From: Muscardinus avellanarius
Lineage: Eukaryota > Chordata > Mammalia > Rodentia > Gliridae
Length of the DNA stretch: 64,000 nt
Direction of reading: 5' to 3'
Assembly (NCBI GenBank): GCA_963383645.1
Contig: OY726574.1
Location: 60,219,894 to 60,283,893, forward strand
Shown: positions 45,709 through 55,861 of the stretch, in pieces
Layout: every line of letters begins with the position of its first letter
Position numbering within the stretch: the stretch's first letter is position 1
Position numbers and translations under genes: made by a program
Notes under the pieces: generated by a model
Told to the model about the DNA's origin: nothing
What the model saw: the letters and a program-made list of their open reading frames with translations, nothing else
The model's database searches: none

Positions 45709-45709
<1 letters not shown>

Positions 45710-45903
45710 CGAGTTTTAAATCCAGGCCCATTCTACCTCTGAGGTACACCGCCAATCCTTTTTATTTATTTATTTATTTTATTTAGAAACAAGGTCTCAC
45801 TAGGTTCCCGAGACTCTAAGTTGCTGAAGCTGGTCTTGAACGTGTGATCCTCCTATCTCGGCCTCCCAAGTACTGAGAATGCAGGCCTGTGTCACCACAC
45901 CAC
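45709..45903 (-). mobile_element. B1-diD SINE
   Basis: Antisense copy, linker expanded to TTTA repeats. Confidence 0.9.
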
Positions 45904-46289
45904 GTGGCACATTGACTCCTTTAATGTGCAAATATTTCTCATGGATCTCCAAGAGGACACCAGAACACAGACCAAATGATATGCCTTTAAGATGAATTTT
46001 AATCTCTTTTCCACATTACCATAATTAGTACTTTTAACCTACACAACAGGCTTGGGTGATTTTAATAGTAGCACTGTTTTTTTTGTTTTTGTTTTTGTTT
46101 TTGTTTTGCCTATCTCCTAAGTATCTATGTGAATACAGTCACATTGATATAAAGCAAACAGTTTATTTCTCCAAGTGTTTTTGTTTTGTTTTTGTTTTTT
46201 TCTGGAACAGGTACAATCCCCACTGAGACACAATGCTCAGAACCTAGCTTAGATGAGTTGAATCTCATTAAGTCTAGAAGCCTTCCTGG
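45904..46289. other. Unique sequence with TTTTTG repeat
   Basis: T-rich (TTTTTG)n at 46075-46106; nothing else recognised. Confidence 0.4.
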
Positions 46290-46765
46290 TCATGGGGTTT
46301 CAATCTACACTCCTTGATTTTACTCAAGCTGGGGATATGTCCAGCAAAAAACCTGTGTTCCTCAGACTTCCTGTAGCATGATGCAGTCACATGACAAGCC
46401 TTTGACCAATAAGATACGGTACAGTCACGTGACAAAACCTTGGCCAATAAGGAATGGTGCAGTCACGTGAAGGACCTTGGGCCTGGCCGGATGGGATTCC
46501 GAGGAGGCAGATGTAGGAAGCTGCTCTGTTTTCCATCCGCCCTCTTCCCTTCTCTCTTCTTGGATCTCAGAGGTGATGCTGAAGCTTTGTGAGGCTCCTG
46601 AGGATAGAAAAGACTTCTCAAGTTGCAGATGGTAGTGAACAGGAAAAACCTGGGTCTCTCCTGAATTGAGGGAGCTGCCTCCCGGCCCTGTTTGCTAACT
46701 CAGCCATTGCGATGTGAGGGACTTGCACGAAGTTTGCACACCTGCTATTTGGACTTTATGCAGCC
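46290..46765 (+). mobile_element. Ancient LTR-like repeat (MLT-type)
   Basis: 'ctgtgttcctcagacttcct', 'gtcacatgacaagcctttga' then 'ccaataaga', 'gaggcagatgtaggaagctg' and 'gctatttggactttatgcag' follow the order of an old mammalian LTR with CACGTGAC/CCAAT near its middle. Family uncertain. Confidence 0.45.
46383..46472 (+). promoter_or_regulatory. 38-bp tandem array of E-box and CCAAT motifs
   Basis: TCACATGA (46387-46394), TCACGTGA (46425-46432) and TCACGTGA (46463-46470) are each exactly 38 bp apart. CCAAT at 46406-46410 and 46444-46448 keeps the same period. TCACGTGA is the palindromic site of USF/MITF-TFE bHLH-zip factors, and CCAAT is the NF-Y site. Binding is inferred. Confidence 0.7.
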
Positions 46766-47333
46766 TGAAGTAATCTGGTATTGGCGTAGAGAGCGGTGTA
46801 GCCCTGCTGCCAGCCACATCCCCCTGCCCTCAAGGAGACAGCCTCGGGCCAGGGAGGCGGGAAGGCAGGCAGAGCGGCCCGGCGAGCATCACCGGCCTCT
46901 CGGGGCTGCATACCCGCGCCCACCGGACCGTCCCGTTGCTGTTTAGCCCAGAGCTCTTCTTCGGACACAACACTGTGTGCATGGGCACTCTGAAAATTAA
47001 TTACGGTGTTTGACATTTCATGAAAACGAGCCTGATATAAAGAAAAGAATAGAGCTTTGAACCCACGATCAAGAGGTGGATTGTTTAGGACTCTGCGTGC
47101 TTAACTAACGTTGAGCAAATGGTTTGTATTCCTGAGCATTCGGCGATGCCGGTCCACACTGGCACCGATCACACGTGTGGCTTCCATTCGATCCTTCTTT
47201 TCTTTCCAGTGGAGATTCAACGCTGACATGACGCTCAGGTGACTGGAACAGCTTTACAAGGTAAACTCACAGGGAGAAGGCAAAACGAGTTAAAACTATA
47301 ATGTAGTATAATTGGATATCGATAATGCATTTC
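46766..47333. other. Unique sequence, CpG-containing
   Basis: 46790-46950 is GC-rich with many CpGs but too small to call a CpG island by eye. No exon supported. Confidence 0.4.
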
Positions 47334-47642
47334 AGCTGGGCGTGGTACTGCACCAGCACTCTGGAGGCAGAAACCGGAGGATCGTGGTTTGGGACAGCCT
47401 CAGCTACTTAGGCCTTTTGCAGCTCAGTAAGACCCTGATTTAAGAAAGACAAAAAGCCGGGCGTGGTGGCGCATGCTTGTATTCCCCGCGCTTGGGAGGC
47501 GGAGACAGGAGGATCGCGCTGGTTCGAAGCCAGCCAAGCTGGCTTAAGAGACCCAGTTTCCAAAAATTAAAAAGTATAAAACAGGTCTGGGAGTGTAGTC
47601 CGGAGGTAGAAGGGCTTCCAGGAATCCCAGTACCACCAAAAA

Positions 47643-47677
<35 letters not shown>

Positions 47678-47765
47678 GACAAAGAATAAAAAACAGGGCT
47701 GGGGGTATAGCTCGTAGTTTGAATACCCTTTCCTTGGTTCTATCCCCAGTACCACAAAAAATTAC
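47334..47765 (+). mobile_element. B1-diD SINE split by a younger SINE
   Basis: Eroded B1 half 47334-47455; ID half resumes at ~47690 with 'gctgggggtatagctcgtag'. Confidence 0.85.
47457..47680 (+). mobile_element. B1-diD SINE, variant subfamily copy 3
   Basis: Well preserved: 'ccccgcgcttgggaggcgga', 'gctggcttaagagaccca', 'gtccggaggtagaagggctt'. Tail (AAAT)9; flanks share 'aagacaaa', a likely target duplication. Confidence 0.94.
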
Positions 47766-47824
47766 ATTTCATATATTACTGAAAAATCATATGTAATATA
47801 TTTAATATAATATGATAATGCTCT

Positions 47825-48020
47825 TCTTCTTGTGGCACTGGGGATTAAACTCAGGAGTGTTTCTCCTCTGAGCTATGCTCCCAGCCCTTTACTATTTTCA
47901 TTTTTAAGACAGAGTCTCACCAAATTGCTATGCACTGGCCTCAGACTTGTCATCATCCTGTCTCAGCCTCCCAAGTATTGGGATTGCAGGTGTCTACCAC
48001 TGCAACTGGCTTACTATGTC
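47825..48020 (-). mobile_element. B1-diD SINE, short-B1 variant
   Basis: Shares the shortened B1 segment ('aaattgctatgcactggcct') with the copy at 4368. Confidence 0.9.
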
Positions 48021-48184
48021 AATATGTAAAAAAATATACAATTTTATATAATATTATATGCTAAGGTGATTTAAGGCTTGTGGAAATAAAACTTATTTGG
48101 AATTAATTCTGTTCCAATAGGGGCAGAAATAAAGAAGTTACATAATGTCATGATTTCTCTCTTCATATTTTCATGTCTTATAGA

Positions 48185-48512
48185 TATAGATGCACAACAT
48201 AATATCTGTGCTAGATTGCAAATGTGTGCACATATTTTATCCCATTCCTATAGACGTGCATGGGCTTTCCCGCCGTGACTCTGTACTTGGCCCCGTTGAC
48301 AGCCAGCCTGCCCCCAGAACCTGAACTCCTTATCTGGAGGCTGTCCCAAGACATTCCTGTCAAGACCAGCCTGTTCAAGACATGAAAGACAGCCCCTATG
48401 AGCCCAAACGCCCCTCCAAAGAATCCCGAGCTAAATATATGGTTTTTACTTGAAGCCATTCATTTCTGGGATTGTTTGTTATACAGCAGTAGCAAGCTGA
48501 TACTTATTTCTA
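48185..48512 (+). mobile_element. MLT1-like LTR
   Basis: 3' end 'gaagccattcatttctggga' then 'ttgtttgttatacagcagta' and 'gctgatact' is the conserved terminus of MLT1-type LTRs. The 82-codon minus-strand frame here is antisense to it and not a gene. Confidence 0.7.
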
Positions 48513-48758
48513 TGAATTTTTGAAACCAGATTTTCTGAGGTGACAAAATTCCTTCTGAAAATTAAAAAAAGAAAAGAAAGGAAGGAAGAAAGATAGATTT
48601 TCAGTAGAAAATTTCTTCCTGATAAATCATCATGTCTAGAGCAACAATACAAAGGTAGAGATGAAGGGCCTCTTTTGTGTTCTCCTTACGTCCAGACGAG
48701 CAACAGAATTTTTATTTTTCTGGAGCAAATGCCTGCTTATCACCATGATTTTCCGTTC
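48513..48758. other. Unique sequence
   Basis: Nothing recognised. Confidence 0.4.
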
Positions 48759-48759
48759 T

Positions 48760-48986
48760 TTTTTATTTTTTATTTATATTTTTTTGTGGGTCTGGGGATG
48801 GAACCCAGGGGCATTCAACCTCCAAGTTCCACCCCCTGTCCTATTTTTCATTATTTATTTTGAATCCGGGTCTCACTGAGTTGCAGAGGGCCTCACTAAG
48901 TAGCTGAGACTGTCCATAAACGGCGATCCTCCTGTCTCAGCCTCCCAAATGCTGGGGTTACAAGCGTGCGCCACCACACCCGGCTT
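48760..48986 (-). mobile_element. B1-diD SINE with target duplication
   Basis: Complete antisense copy ending 'gccaccacacccggct'; 'ttccgttcttt' occurs on both sides (about 48750 and 48985), fitting a recent insertion. Confidence 0.94.
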
Positions 48987-49856
48987 CCGTTCTTTATAAA
49001 TGAAGTTTGGTCATTGTTTAAAGCCCCAGTGGGCCCTGCCGTTAGCACTCTATTCCAAAGTGAGCTGACCGGCTGTCCTCAGCTGGGCCTCGGGCCTCAG
49101 AGACATGGCCCAGCGTCGCTAGCCTGGGAAAAGGATTCCCCCCAGGAACCCATTATCACAGCCTTGGGCTTCTGAGGCAAGCTCATCCCCAGTGCAAGAA
49201 AAGAACACAGTGCTTTGCTTTCTGACCTCCAGAGCTTCCTTTTGAAAGATCGGTTCTTAAAAAATTCTTCAGGTTTTTGCAGGGGTGTGTGTATATAGGT
49301 TAATTAAATAATTTATTTCCTTATGCCCCACTTCATCACGGGGAGGATTGACAGTGGTCTCGGAGGGCGAGTGTGATTTGTAGAGTAGGAGCCCTCTACA
49401 GGATATCAGTCGAACGCGAGCCTCTCTCGGGCCTGCAGTGTGGCGGGATTCACTCGGCTAGCTTGCCGTTTCATCTGATCTTAGCGGCGTTTTGATGTTT
49501 CAGGTTGCTCATTACAGTTAAATCTCCCAGCTCTCACCACTTAGCGCACTGCCTGGAATGAGCCGACAGCTAGTTAGGAGGAGAAATAGGGCGAGGATGG
49601 GGACTGGCGGAGGCAGTGGGCGTTCCTGCATCTCGCTCTACTGTAGGGGGCAATCTCATTTTAAACGCTAGCACTGGTTTCCTGAAGGCCCCGCCAGTTA
49701 GTCCCCCCCCCCTCCACAGCCCTGTCATGTTTAACAGATGACAGTCTGCTCTGGCTCCTCGAGATACTCGTGTGCCCTCATCATGGCTTTGAATGCAGCT
49801 TTATATCACGTGGAATTTGTGTTCACTTCATAGTTTCTTTTGGACTTCTTTCATAT
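48987..49856. other. Repeat-free block, candidate conserved element
   Basis: 49270-49720 has moderate GC, several CpGs, 'ttgctcattacagttaaatc' and a CTCF-like 'tgtagggggcaatc' near 49643. No exon supported. Confidence 0.45.
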
Positions 49857-49859
49857 GTT

Positions 49860-49894
<35 letters not shown>

Positions 49895-50086
49895 TTTTTT
49901 GGTGGTACTGGGGTTCCTGGAAGCCCTTCTACCTCCGGGCTCCACTCCCAGACCTATTTTTACATTTTTATTTGGAAACAGGGTCTCCTAAGCCAGCGCG
50001 CGCAGCTGGCTTCGAACCTGCGCGATCCTCCTGTCTCCGCCTCCCAAGCGCGGGGATGACAAGCGTGCCCACCACACCCGGCGCTT
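49857..50086 (-). mobile_element. B1-diD SINE, variant subfamily copy 4
   Basis: Well-preserved antisense copy with (TTTA)9 tail. 'ctttcatatgttttat' flanks both sides (about 49848-49863 and 50086-50101), a perfect target duplication. Confidence 0.95.
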
Positions 50087-50240
50087 TCATATGTTTTATA
50101 GGGGCATCAAAGTTAGGCATCATCGTGAGATTCAGAACGATGCAAACACATCACACGGCCCTTGGTGTGTTCCCCTCTGCATCCCACCCGCCACCCCTCC
50201 TCCGTCCACGCGCTCCTGAGATTGGGAGTGGTGAATGGGC
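50087..50240. other. Unique sequence
   Basis: Nothing recognised. Confidence 0.4.
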
Positions 50241-50725
50241 AAAGCGTTATTTGAACTGTTTCCTTCCTCAAGCCTCCTTCCTTCCCCTCTTCCTCTCCTC
50301 CCCTCCCTTCCTTTCCTCTTCCCTCCCCTCCCCTTCCTTCCTCTTCCCTCCTCTCCTCTCCTCTCCCCTCCTCCCCCCTCCTTTCCCCTCCCACTATCTA
50401 CTGGTCTCCCTCCTCAGTTACCTGATGTCTCTTCTGTCTCCTATTTTCTCTCTGGCTTCCACATATGAAAGAAAACATAGGCCCCCTGACTTCCTAAGGC
50501 CGGCTGACCTCACTTAGCACCATATTCCCTAGTTCCATCCATTATTCCTGCCAACGACACAGTTGTGTTCTTTGTGGCTGAGTAAAATTCCAGCGCTTGA
50601 ACTAAATAGACGTTTCTCAAAAGAAGAGCCACGAGTTGCCTGCAGCAACTTCATAATCAGTGCTGGAGCCCATCGCCTCTGAGCCTCCATCCTAATATTC
50701 TTAAACTGGAAAGTGAGTGTCAAAA
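50241..50725 (-). mobile_element. L1 3' end with inverted 5' piece
   Basis: A pyrimidine-rich antisense 3' UTR (50265-50395) leads to 'gacctcacttagcaccatat' and 'ttctttgtggctgagtaaaa', antisense ORF2-end/3' UTR text. From ~50590 the strand flips: 'gacgtttctcaaaagaagag' is sense L1 ORF2. This is the twin-priming inversion pattern. Confidence 0.75.
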
Positions 50726-50730
50726 ACTGG

Positions 50731-50938
50731 AAAGCCAGGCGTGGTGGCGCACACTTTTAATCCCAGCATTTGGGAGGCTGAGACAGGGGGATCAGGGTTT
50801 GCGGGCAGCCTCAGCTACTTAGTGAGGCCGTTTGCAACTCAGTGAGACCCTGTTTCAAAATAAAGAATAAAAAATAGGACTGGGAGTGCAGCTCGGAGGT
50901 AGAATGCCCCTGAATCCCATCCCCAGTACCGCAAAAAA
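50731..50938 (+). mobile_element. B1-diD SINE
   Basis: Near-consensus copy starting 'agccaggcgtggtggcgcac'. Confidence 0.94.
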
Positions 50939-50998
50939 GGAAACATGGAAAATGAGTTTGGGTTCTGAGCCTCCCAGCAACTGCTTCACTCTGCTCCT

Positions 50999-51004
<6 letters not shown>

Positions 51005-51036
<32 letters not shown>
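51005..51036 (+). repeat. (CA)n microsatellite
   Basis: Sixteen CA units, not attached to a SINE tail. Confidence 0.95.
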
Positions 51037-51120
51037 ACTCAGGATATTGGGATTTGAATGAGTTAGTCTATTTTGGGGTTTAGAGGGAAAGAAGAAGAGA
51101 GAAGAAAAGAAAGAGAATGG

Positions 51121-51850
51121 GAGCCAGGCATAGAGGCTCATGCCTATAATCCCAAAACTTGAGAGGCTGAGACAAGAGGATTACAGGTTTGAGGCCAGCC
51201 TCAGCAACTTAGCAAGGCCCTCAGCAATGTGGTGAAATCTGCCGGAGACAGCTGGCAAAAGTACAGGTTCCGAAGAGAGGCATGAGGATGAAAGAATTTT
51301 TAATTCTAATGTGGGGGGTCAGCCAGCCTACTTCCTCTACTGGCCGACCCCTGCTCCTGGGTCCATATCTCTACTGGCCGACCCCTGCTCCCAGGTCAAT
51401 ATTCTCTATTGGGCAGACAATGGGTTCATTTCTCTTGAGGTATTTATACAGTTACAGGTCAGTCAGTACCCTCGTGCCATCACCACCAGAATACAATAGA
51501 GACCAATCCAAAGCGCATACACTACAGGTAGGTTAATCAATACCCTCGTGCCATCACCACCTGATCTTCTCTCAGACCTTTTACTTTGAACCTTCTACGA
51601 CCCCAAACCTTGTTGACTCTGGGTGAAGGACAGTCAGCTGAGTCAGAAATATTCTTTTAGGGGAAAACCTTAATGGCTTCCCACAGAGATCCTGTTTCAA
51701 AATAATAAAAAGGGTTGAGGTGTAAGTCACAGGTATAACCTCCATGGTACTAAGAGAAAGAGGAAGAGGAGGGGGAAGGGAAGGAGTGAAGGAAGGAGGA
51801 AGGAAAAGAAGGAAGAGAGGTAGGGAAGGAGGAGGCAAGGAAGAAGAGCT
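51121..51850 (+). mobile_element. B1-diD SINE split by a solo LTR
   Basis: B1 half 51121-51239; after the LTR, 'gagatcctgtttcaaaataa' and a degenerate ID half (51686-51760) continue, then a GGAA-rich purine tail to ~51848. Confidence 0.87.
51240..51685 (-). mobile_element. Solo LTR of an endogenous retrovirus (class II-like)
   Basis: 446 bp starting TG and ending CA, flanked by 'gaaatc' and 'gagatc', a 6-bp target duplication with one mismatch, inside a SINE. On the minus strand it starts 'tgtgggaagccattaaggtt', with a TATA box TGTATAAATA (51441-51450) and an ATTAAA poly(A) signal (51299-51304) about 140 bp further. Two internal duplications lie in it: 'taccctcgtgccatcaccacc'-type (51467 and 51541; upstream of TATA) and 'ggccgacccctgctcc'. 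No internal viral genes remain. The 6-bp duplication favours class II; family not named. Confidence 0.82.
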
Positions 51851-52640
51851 GGCGTGCAGAGAAGCTTTAATGGGAGAATAAGGTCTTGGGAGTAAAGAGC
51901 CCTGCTGGGCCTTCTGGTCCTCCATCTGGCAGGGGCTATTGCTCTAAGCCACCATGACATCCTACTGGGAGATCAGGATGCAGTGGGATTTGCATAACAA
52001 CTACAGGAATGTCAGGCTATGACAAATGGAATAATATTCTCCATTTTTCTTTAATTTAAGGAATAGACACCCCCAAGGGCAGACAGCTGCGATTTTCTTC
52101 CCCTGCCCTCATACCTAGGAGCTAAGTTACTTCTTCCTTTGTATTAGGGTCACATCCTCCTTCATTCCTGAGGCTCCATGCAGCGTGAGAGCCCTGTGGA
52201 TGGAGGACGTTCTACCGGACACTCTCCAGGATAAGGTGTTAGTTCGGGTCTCCTGGAAGCAGAGTCTGAGCTGGGAACCTGGGGGCAGGTAGCTGACTTG
52301 GAAGCGGTCTCGGCACACAGGAGCAGGGGCTGAGAAAGGAAGTCCAGTGGATGCCTGGCCGCCGCTGTGGGTGACCGGGGCCTGAGAGAGCCTGGCAGTG
52401 CCCCCAGGAAGGACGAAGCCGGCACGTGGGCATCTCCCCCTGGTGCCCTCCGCCTCCAGCCCCCGCACAGGCTCCCGGCCCCAGCTGGGGAAAAGCCCAC
52501 ACACACTGTAATCAGCTTCAATACGAGGGTCAGAGGGACGTGCACAGCACTGCGTGTGTTTCTCCGCATCCCACTCTGCTTCCCTTCCTGTGCACACTCC
52601 TGGAGCGGGTGTCCACGACGTCACGTAGCCGCAGCCTTAT
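51851..52640. other. GC-rich unique sequence
   Basis: Overlapping open frames on both strands (up to 165 codons, minus 52127-52624) have no domain and follow GC content. No repeat recognised. I support no gene. Confidence 0.4.
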
Positions 52641-53160
52641 CTGAGCCCTTCCTCCATCAGGCCTCCTCCCCTCCCTCCCCGAGACCCTCCCACCATCCCA
52701 CTAGCCCCCCACCCCTCATTTATCTGTGGTCCCTTCTGTTCCCCGTGTGCTCTAGCTTCCACAAAGGAGTGAAAGCGCATGGCCCTTCACTTTCTGAGAC
52801 TGTCCGGTCTTGCTTAGCATAATACTCACTTTTTCCTGAAATGACATAATTGTGTTCTTTAGGGCTGAGTACAGTTCGTTGTGTGTAAGCACCATAGTTT
52901 CATCATCTGCTCATCTTCATTGATGGAGGCCTACAGCATCTGACTGCAGTTCCTTTGGAAAGATATGAAGGAGTGATCTAGCTGGGTCACACGGTGGTCC
53001 CGCTCCTGGTCTTCTGAGGAACCTCTACACCCATCTCCCCAGCTCTGCTAATTTACAACCCCAGCAGCGCTGTAAGGGCTCCTGTTTCCGCACACCTCGC
53101 TGGCACTGGTTACTGTCTGCATTCGTGGTGACTGCCTTTTTAACTAGAATGAGATGAACT
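52641..53160 (-). mobile_element. L1 3' end, antisense
   Basis: 'cttagcataatactcacttt', 'ttctttagggctgagtacag', 'tctagctgggtcacacggtg', 'aatttacaaccccagcagcg' and 'actagaatgagatgaact' follow the antisense L1 ORF2-end/3' UTR order, with pyrimidine-rich 3' UTR at 52660-52740. Confidence 0.88.
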
Positions 53161-53164
53161 ACCA

Positions 53165-53250
53165 GTGTCATTTTTCTTTCCAACTTCAGAGGCTAAAAGA
53201 GTATTTAACACATAGTAAGTCCTTGGAAATAATATTTGAATGAATGAACG
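53165..53250 (+). mobile_element. MIR/L2 terminal fragment
   Basis: 'taacacatagtaagtccttg' then 'gaatgaatgaacg' matches the common MIR/L2 terminus. Confidence 0.6.
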
Positions 53251-53269
53251 ACACAGTGATTTCCCAATT

Positions 53270-53712
53270 CAGTTAGAAAAAACTTCTCAATCTTCCCCGC
53301 TCCTTCAGAGGATGCCTGGACATCACTTTCTGATCGCCTCTACCCCCTTCTCCCCTCCACATCTTAAATCCCCTCCATCCCTGCTTTGCCGGGGCTGTTG
53401 CCACTCTCCTGTTGAATGTCCTGCCCTCTTTTTCTCTCCTGCGGAATTTTTTTACTTCCTCCAGCCTCGCTCAGATGTCATCGCTCTGAGTTCTTCCAGG
53501 CGACTCCAACCCCCGAGCTAGAATATATTGCTTTTTTTTTTTTTTTTTTTTTTTTGGCGTGTTCGCCTAGGTCTTTGTTCTTTAATGAACCGCTTGTGAA
53601 AATAAATTGTGGTTGGTCACATGGTCTCTCCTCCTCCCCCTGTACGTTCGTGAGCTCCTCCTGGAGAGAGCATGTCTGGACTGCCAGATATTCAATAAAT
53701 ATTTGTTGAAGG
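53270..53712 (+). mobile_element. L2 LINE 3' part
   Basis: 'gaatgtcctgccctcttttt', 'cctcgctcagatgtcatcgc' then 'gagttcttccaggcga', 'gagctcctcctggagagagc' and 'attcaataaatatttgttga' are in L2 order. A T26 run (53530-53555) interrupts it. Confidence 0.75.
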
Positions 53713-54714
53713 TGACTGCCCAGGCCTTTGCTGCTTTGGGCGGTGTTTAGATTCCTGTCGGCCGCGTCTGTTCGGGCTCAGTAGGTGATGTCCGCTGGAG
53801 AGCTAACCAAAGGCCTGTGCTGTGCGAGCTCGGAGGTCTTGGCTGGCGTCGTCGCGGACCACTGAACTTTATCCTTTGTATTCCGGGAGCTGTTTATGAG
53901 CCAGCTCCTCCAGGGCCTTCTTTAGCTCTTATTCTCTGTCCCATTCTGTCCAACTTGAGCCGATGGGTCTGAAATTACTCCTGGACGGGCTGTTTAACAT
54001 CTTAGTTGAGGATTTTCTGACCTTGCCCCGCTTGTTTGCCTATGTTAGAGATTTTCCTCATTCTTTTCATAGAAGAGGGGAGTTTGGGGACAACACTTGC
54101 TAAGAAACTGTAGGGAATTCTTTTTTGTTTTTTGAATGGATTCTAATACGGCCTTGTTAAAAATATGGAGCTTTGTCTCTGATTGCTATTACTATGATTT
54201 TTTTGGCCTTTGTGTGTATGTACAGGTGCTGATATTTTGAGCCAGAATTGGTGGATAGGGAGGAGGAGGGGTAATGGGTAAATATTCCTGATGAAGGGCA
54301 GGGAGGCAGCTGAAATTCTCCTGGTGTTTCTACTGCTCAGTCAACACAGGGCAAGAGACCAGAATGCCCAATGGTGTCTGCCTCTTCTTTCTGAGACTAC
54401 ATTTCTCTTGACTTGTGTGTGTCTTCACGTCTCTCAAACAGTAAGTGCTACATCAAAGTGTTTCCAGAGATACACACATGAAGCCCAAAGAGAAATAGTG
54501 AGTCCTCTTCCACATTCTCAAAGGCCTAATTATTTTCAGATATGTCTCAGATCAAATCACAAAACTATGTGTATTCATACATGCACCCACTGAGAAGAAA
54601 TTACTTGGAGTAAGATACTAATGCCAGCATACACTTTTTGTCTGGTATTTTCATTTAAACCTTCCAAAAATAATTTTTTATATATTAGAATTCTCCATTA
54701 AGAAATATAGTGTA
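53713..54714. other. Repeat-free block, candidate conserved element
   Basis: About 1 kb with no repeats. 53720-54250 mixes CpG-containing and ATTA-containing text ('ctgaaattactcctgg', 'tctgattgctattactatga'). A 100-codon frame at 54291-54593 is unremarkable. Confidence 0.45.
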
Positions 54715-54910
54715 AGCTAGGAGTGGTAGTGTATGCCTGTAATCCCAGCACTTGGGAGGTTAAAACAAGAGCACAGCAGGTTTGAAGGCAGCCGCGGCAA
54801 TTTAGTGAGTCTCAAAAGCAAGACTCTGTTTCCAAATAAAAAACAAAATCAGCCTGAAGGGTGTAGCTCAGAGGTAGAATGTCCCTGGATTCCATTCCCA
54901 GCTCCAAAAC
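54715..54910 (+). mobile_element. B1-diD SINE
   Basis: Both halves present; B1 half diverged ('gttaaaacaagagcacagca'). Confidence 0.89.
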
Positions 54911-54925
54911 ATCTCATTCAGGGAC

Positions 54926-55178
54926 CTGGCGATGGTGCACACGCCTATAATCTCTGTACTTGGGAGGCTGAGCTAAGATGATGACAGGTTCGAGGCCAGC
55001 CTCAGCAATTTAGTAAGACCCTCAGCAACTTAATGCGACCCTGTTTCAATAAACAAAACAAAAACAAACTAACACAAAAACCCAGTGAGGTGGGGTGTAA
55101 GTTGGAGTAGAATGACCCTGGGTTCAGTCCCAACTACCAAAAAACAAACAACAACAAAACAAACAAACAAACAAACAC
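54926..55178 (+). mobile_element. B1-diD SINE with AAAC tail
   Basis: A-box decayed ('gtgtaagttggagtagaatg'); tail expanded to (AAAC)n at 55137-55177. Confidence 0.88.
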
Positions 55179-55319
55179 CCATCGGGTAGATTTAAAAGTC
55201 ACTCCAGTGGTAAATTGAGTTGATAGTCTTTATTTCAAGCAAAAGAGTGAGGTGTATATTATAATTTAAACTAACATTCACAACGTGAACTAAGTAAGTG
55301 CAATTTTCTTTCCCTTTTC

Positions 55320-55522
55320 CTTTTTTATGTATTTATTTTCATGATCCTGGAACCTGAATTTCGGGGATATTATCTCTGGGCTATAACCACAGCCCTTTAA
55401 ACCGATTTCATTTTGATACGAGATCTCTCTTAGGTGACTGTTTGCCGGCTTCAAGCCTGTGATTCTCCTGTCTCAACCTCCCAGGTTCTAGGATTCCAAG
55501 TGGACACCACTGTGCCCTGCTG
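55320..55522 (-). mobile_element. B1-diD SINE, old copy
   Basis: Antisense, strongly diverged ('cctgaatttcggggatatta'), B1 half better kept. Confidence 0.8.
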
Positions 55523-55764
55523 CAATATTTGTTTTTACAACAACTTAAACTTTGCATAACAGAGCAGGGATATATTCATGTTCCCTATGGTTCAACAGAC
55601 TCCATATTTTCAGGTAATGTTTCGGGATCATTGTTGTCATGTAAAATGGCAAAAATAATCTATTAAGTGGTCATGTTACAGTTTTTATTTCTAGGGTGCT
55701 GGCTGACTAGAAAGACTGCCACTGTGTTGCATCAGCTCAATCCAACCTGCATCCACTTAGGCAT
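55523..55764. other. Unique sequence
   Basis: Nothing recognised. Confidence 0.4.
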
Positions 55765-55855
55765 ATATTATCGTTACATATTTTAGATGAAGAAACTGAG
55801 GTTCAAAGAACCTTCAAGTAATATGCCCAAACTTACAATGAATTTGGAATTAGGA
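55765..55855 (+). mobile_element. MIR fragment
   Basis: 'ttttagatgaagaaactgag' then 'gttcaaagaaccttcaagta' and 'atatgcccaaacttacaatg' follow the MIR 3' half. Confidence 0.75.
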
Positions 55856-55861
55856 TTTCTT

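Noticed and set aside
48211..48459. 82-codon minus-strand frame
   Set aside because: Antisense to an MLT1-like LTR.
49840..50517. 225-codon forward open frame, the longest in the window
   Set aside because: It is built from a TTTA repeat, an antisense SINE, a pyrimidine-rich L1 3' UTR and L1 3' sequence; no unique coding part.
52127..52624. 165-codon minus-strand frame
   Set aside because: Overlaps comparable frames on both strands in GC-rich DNA; no domain, and no codon or splice evidence.
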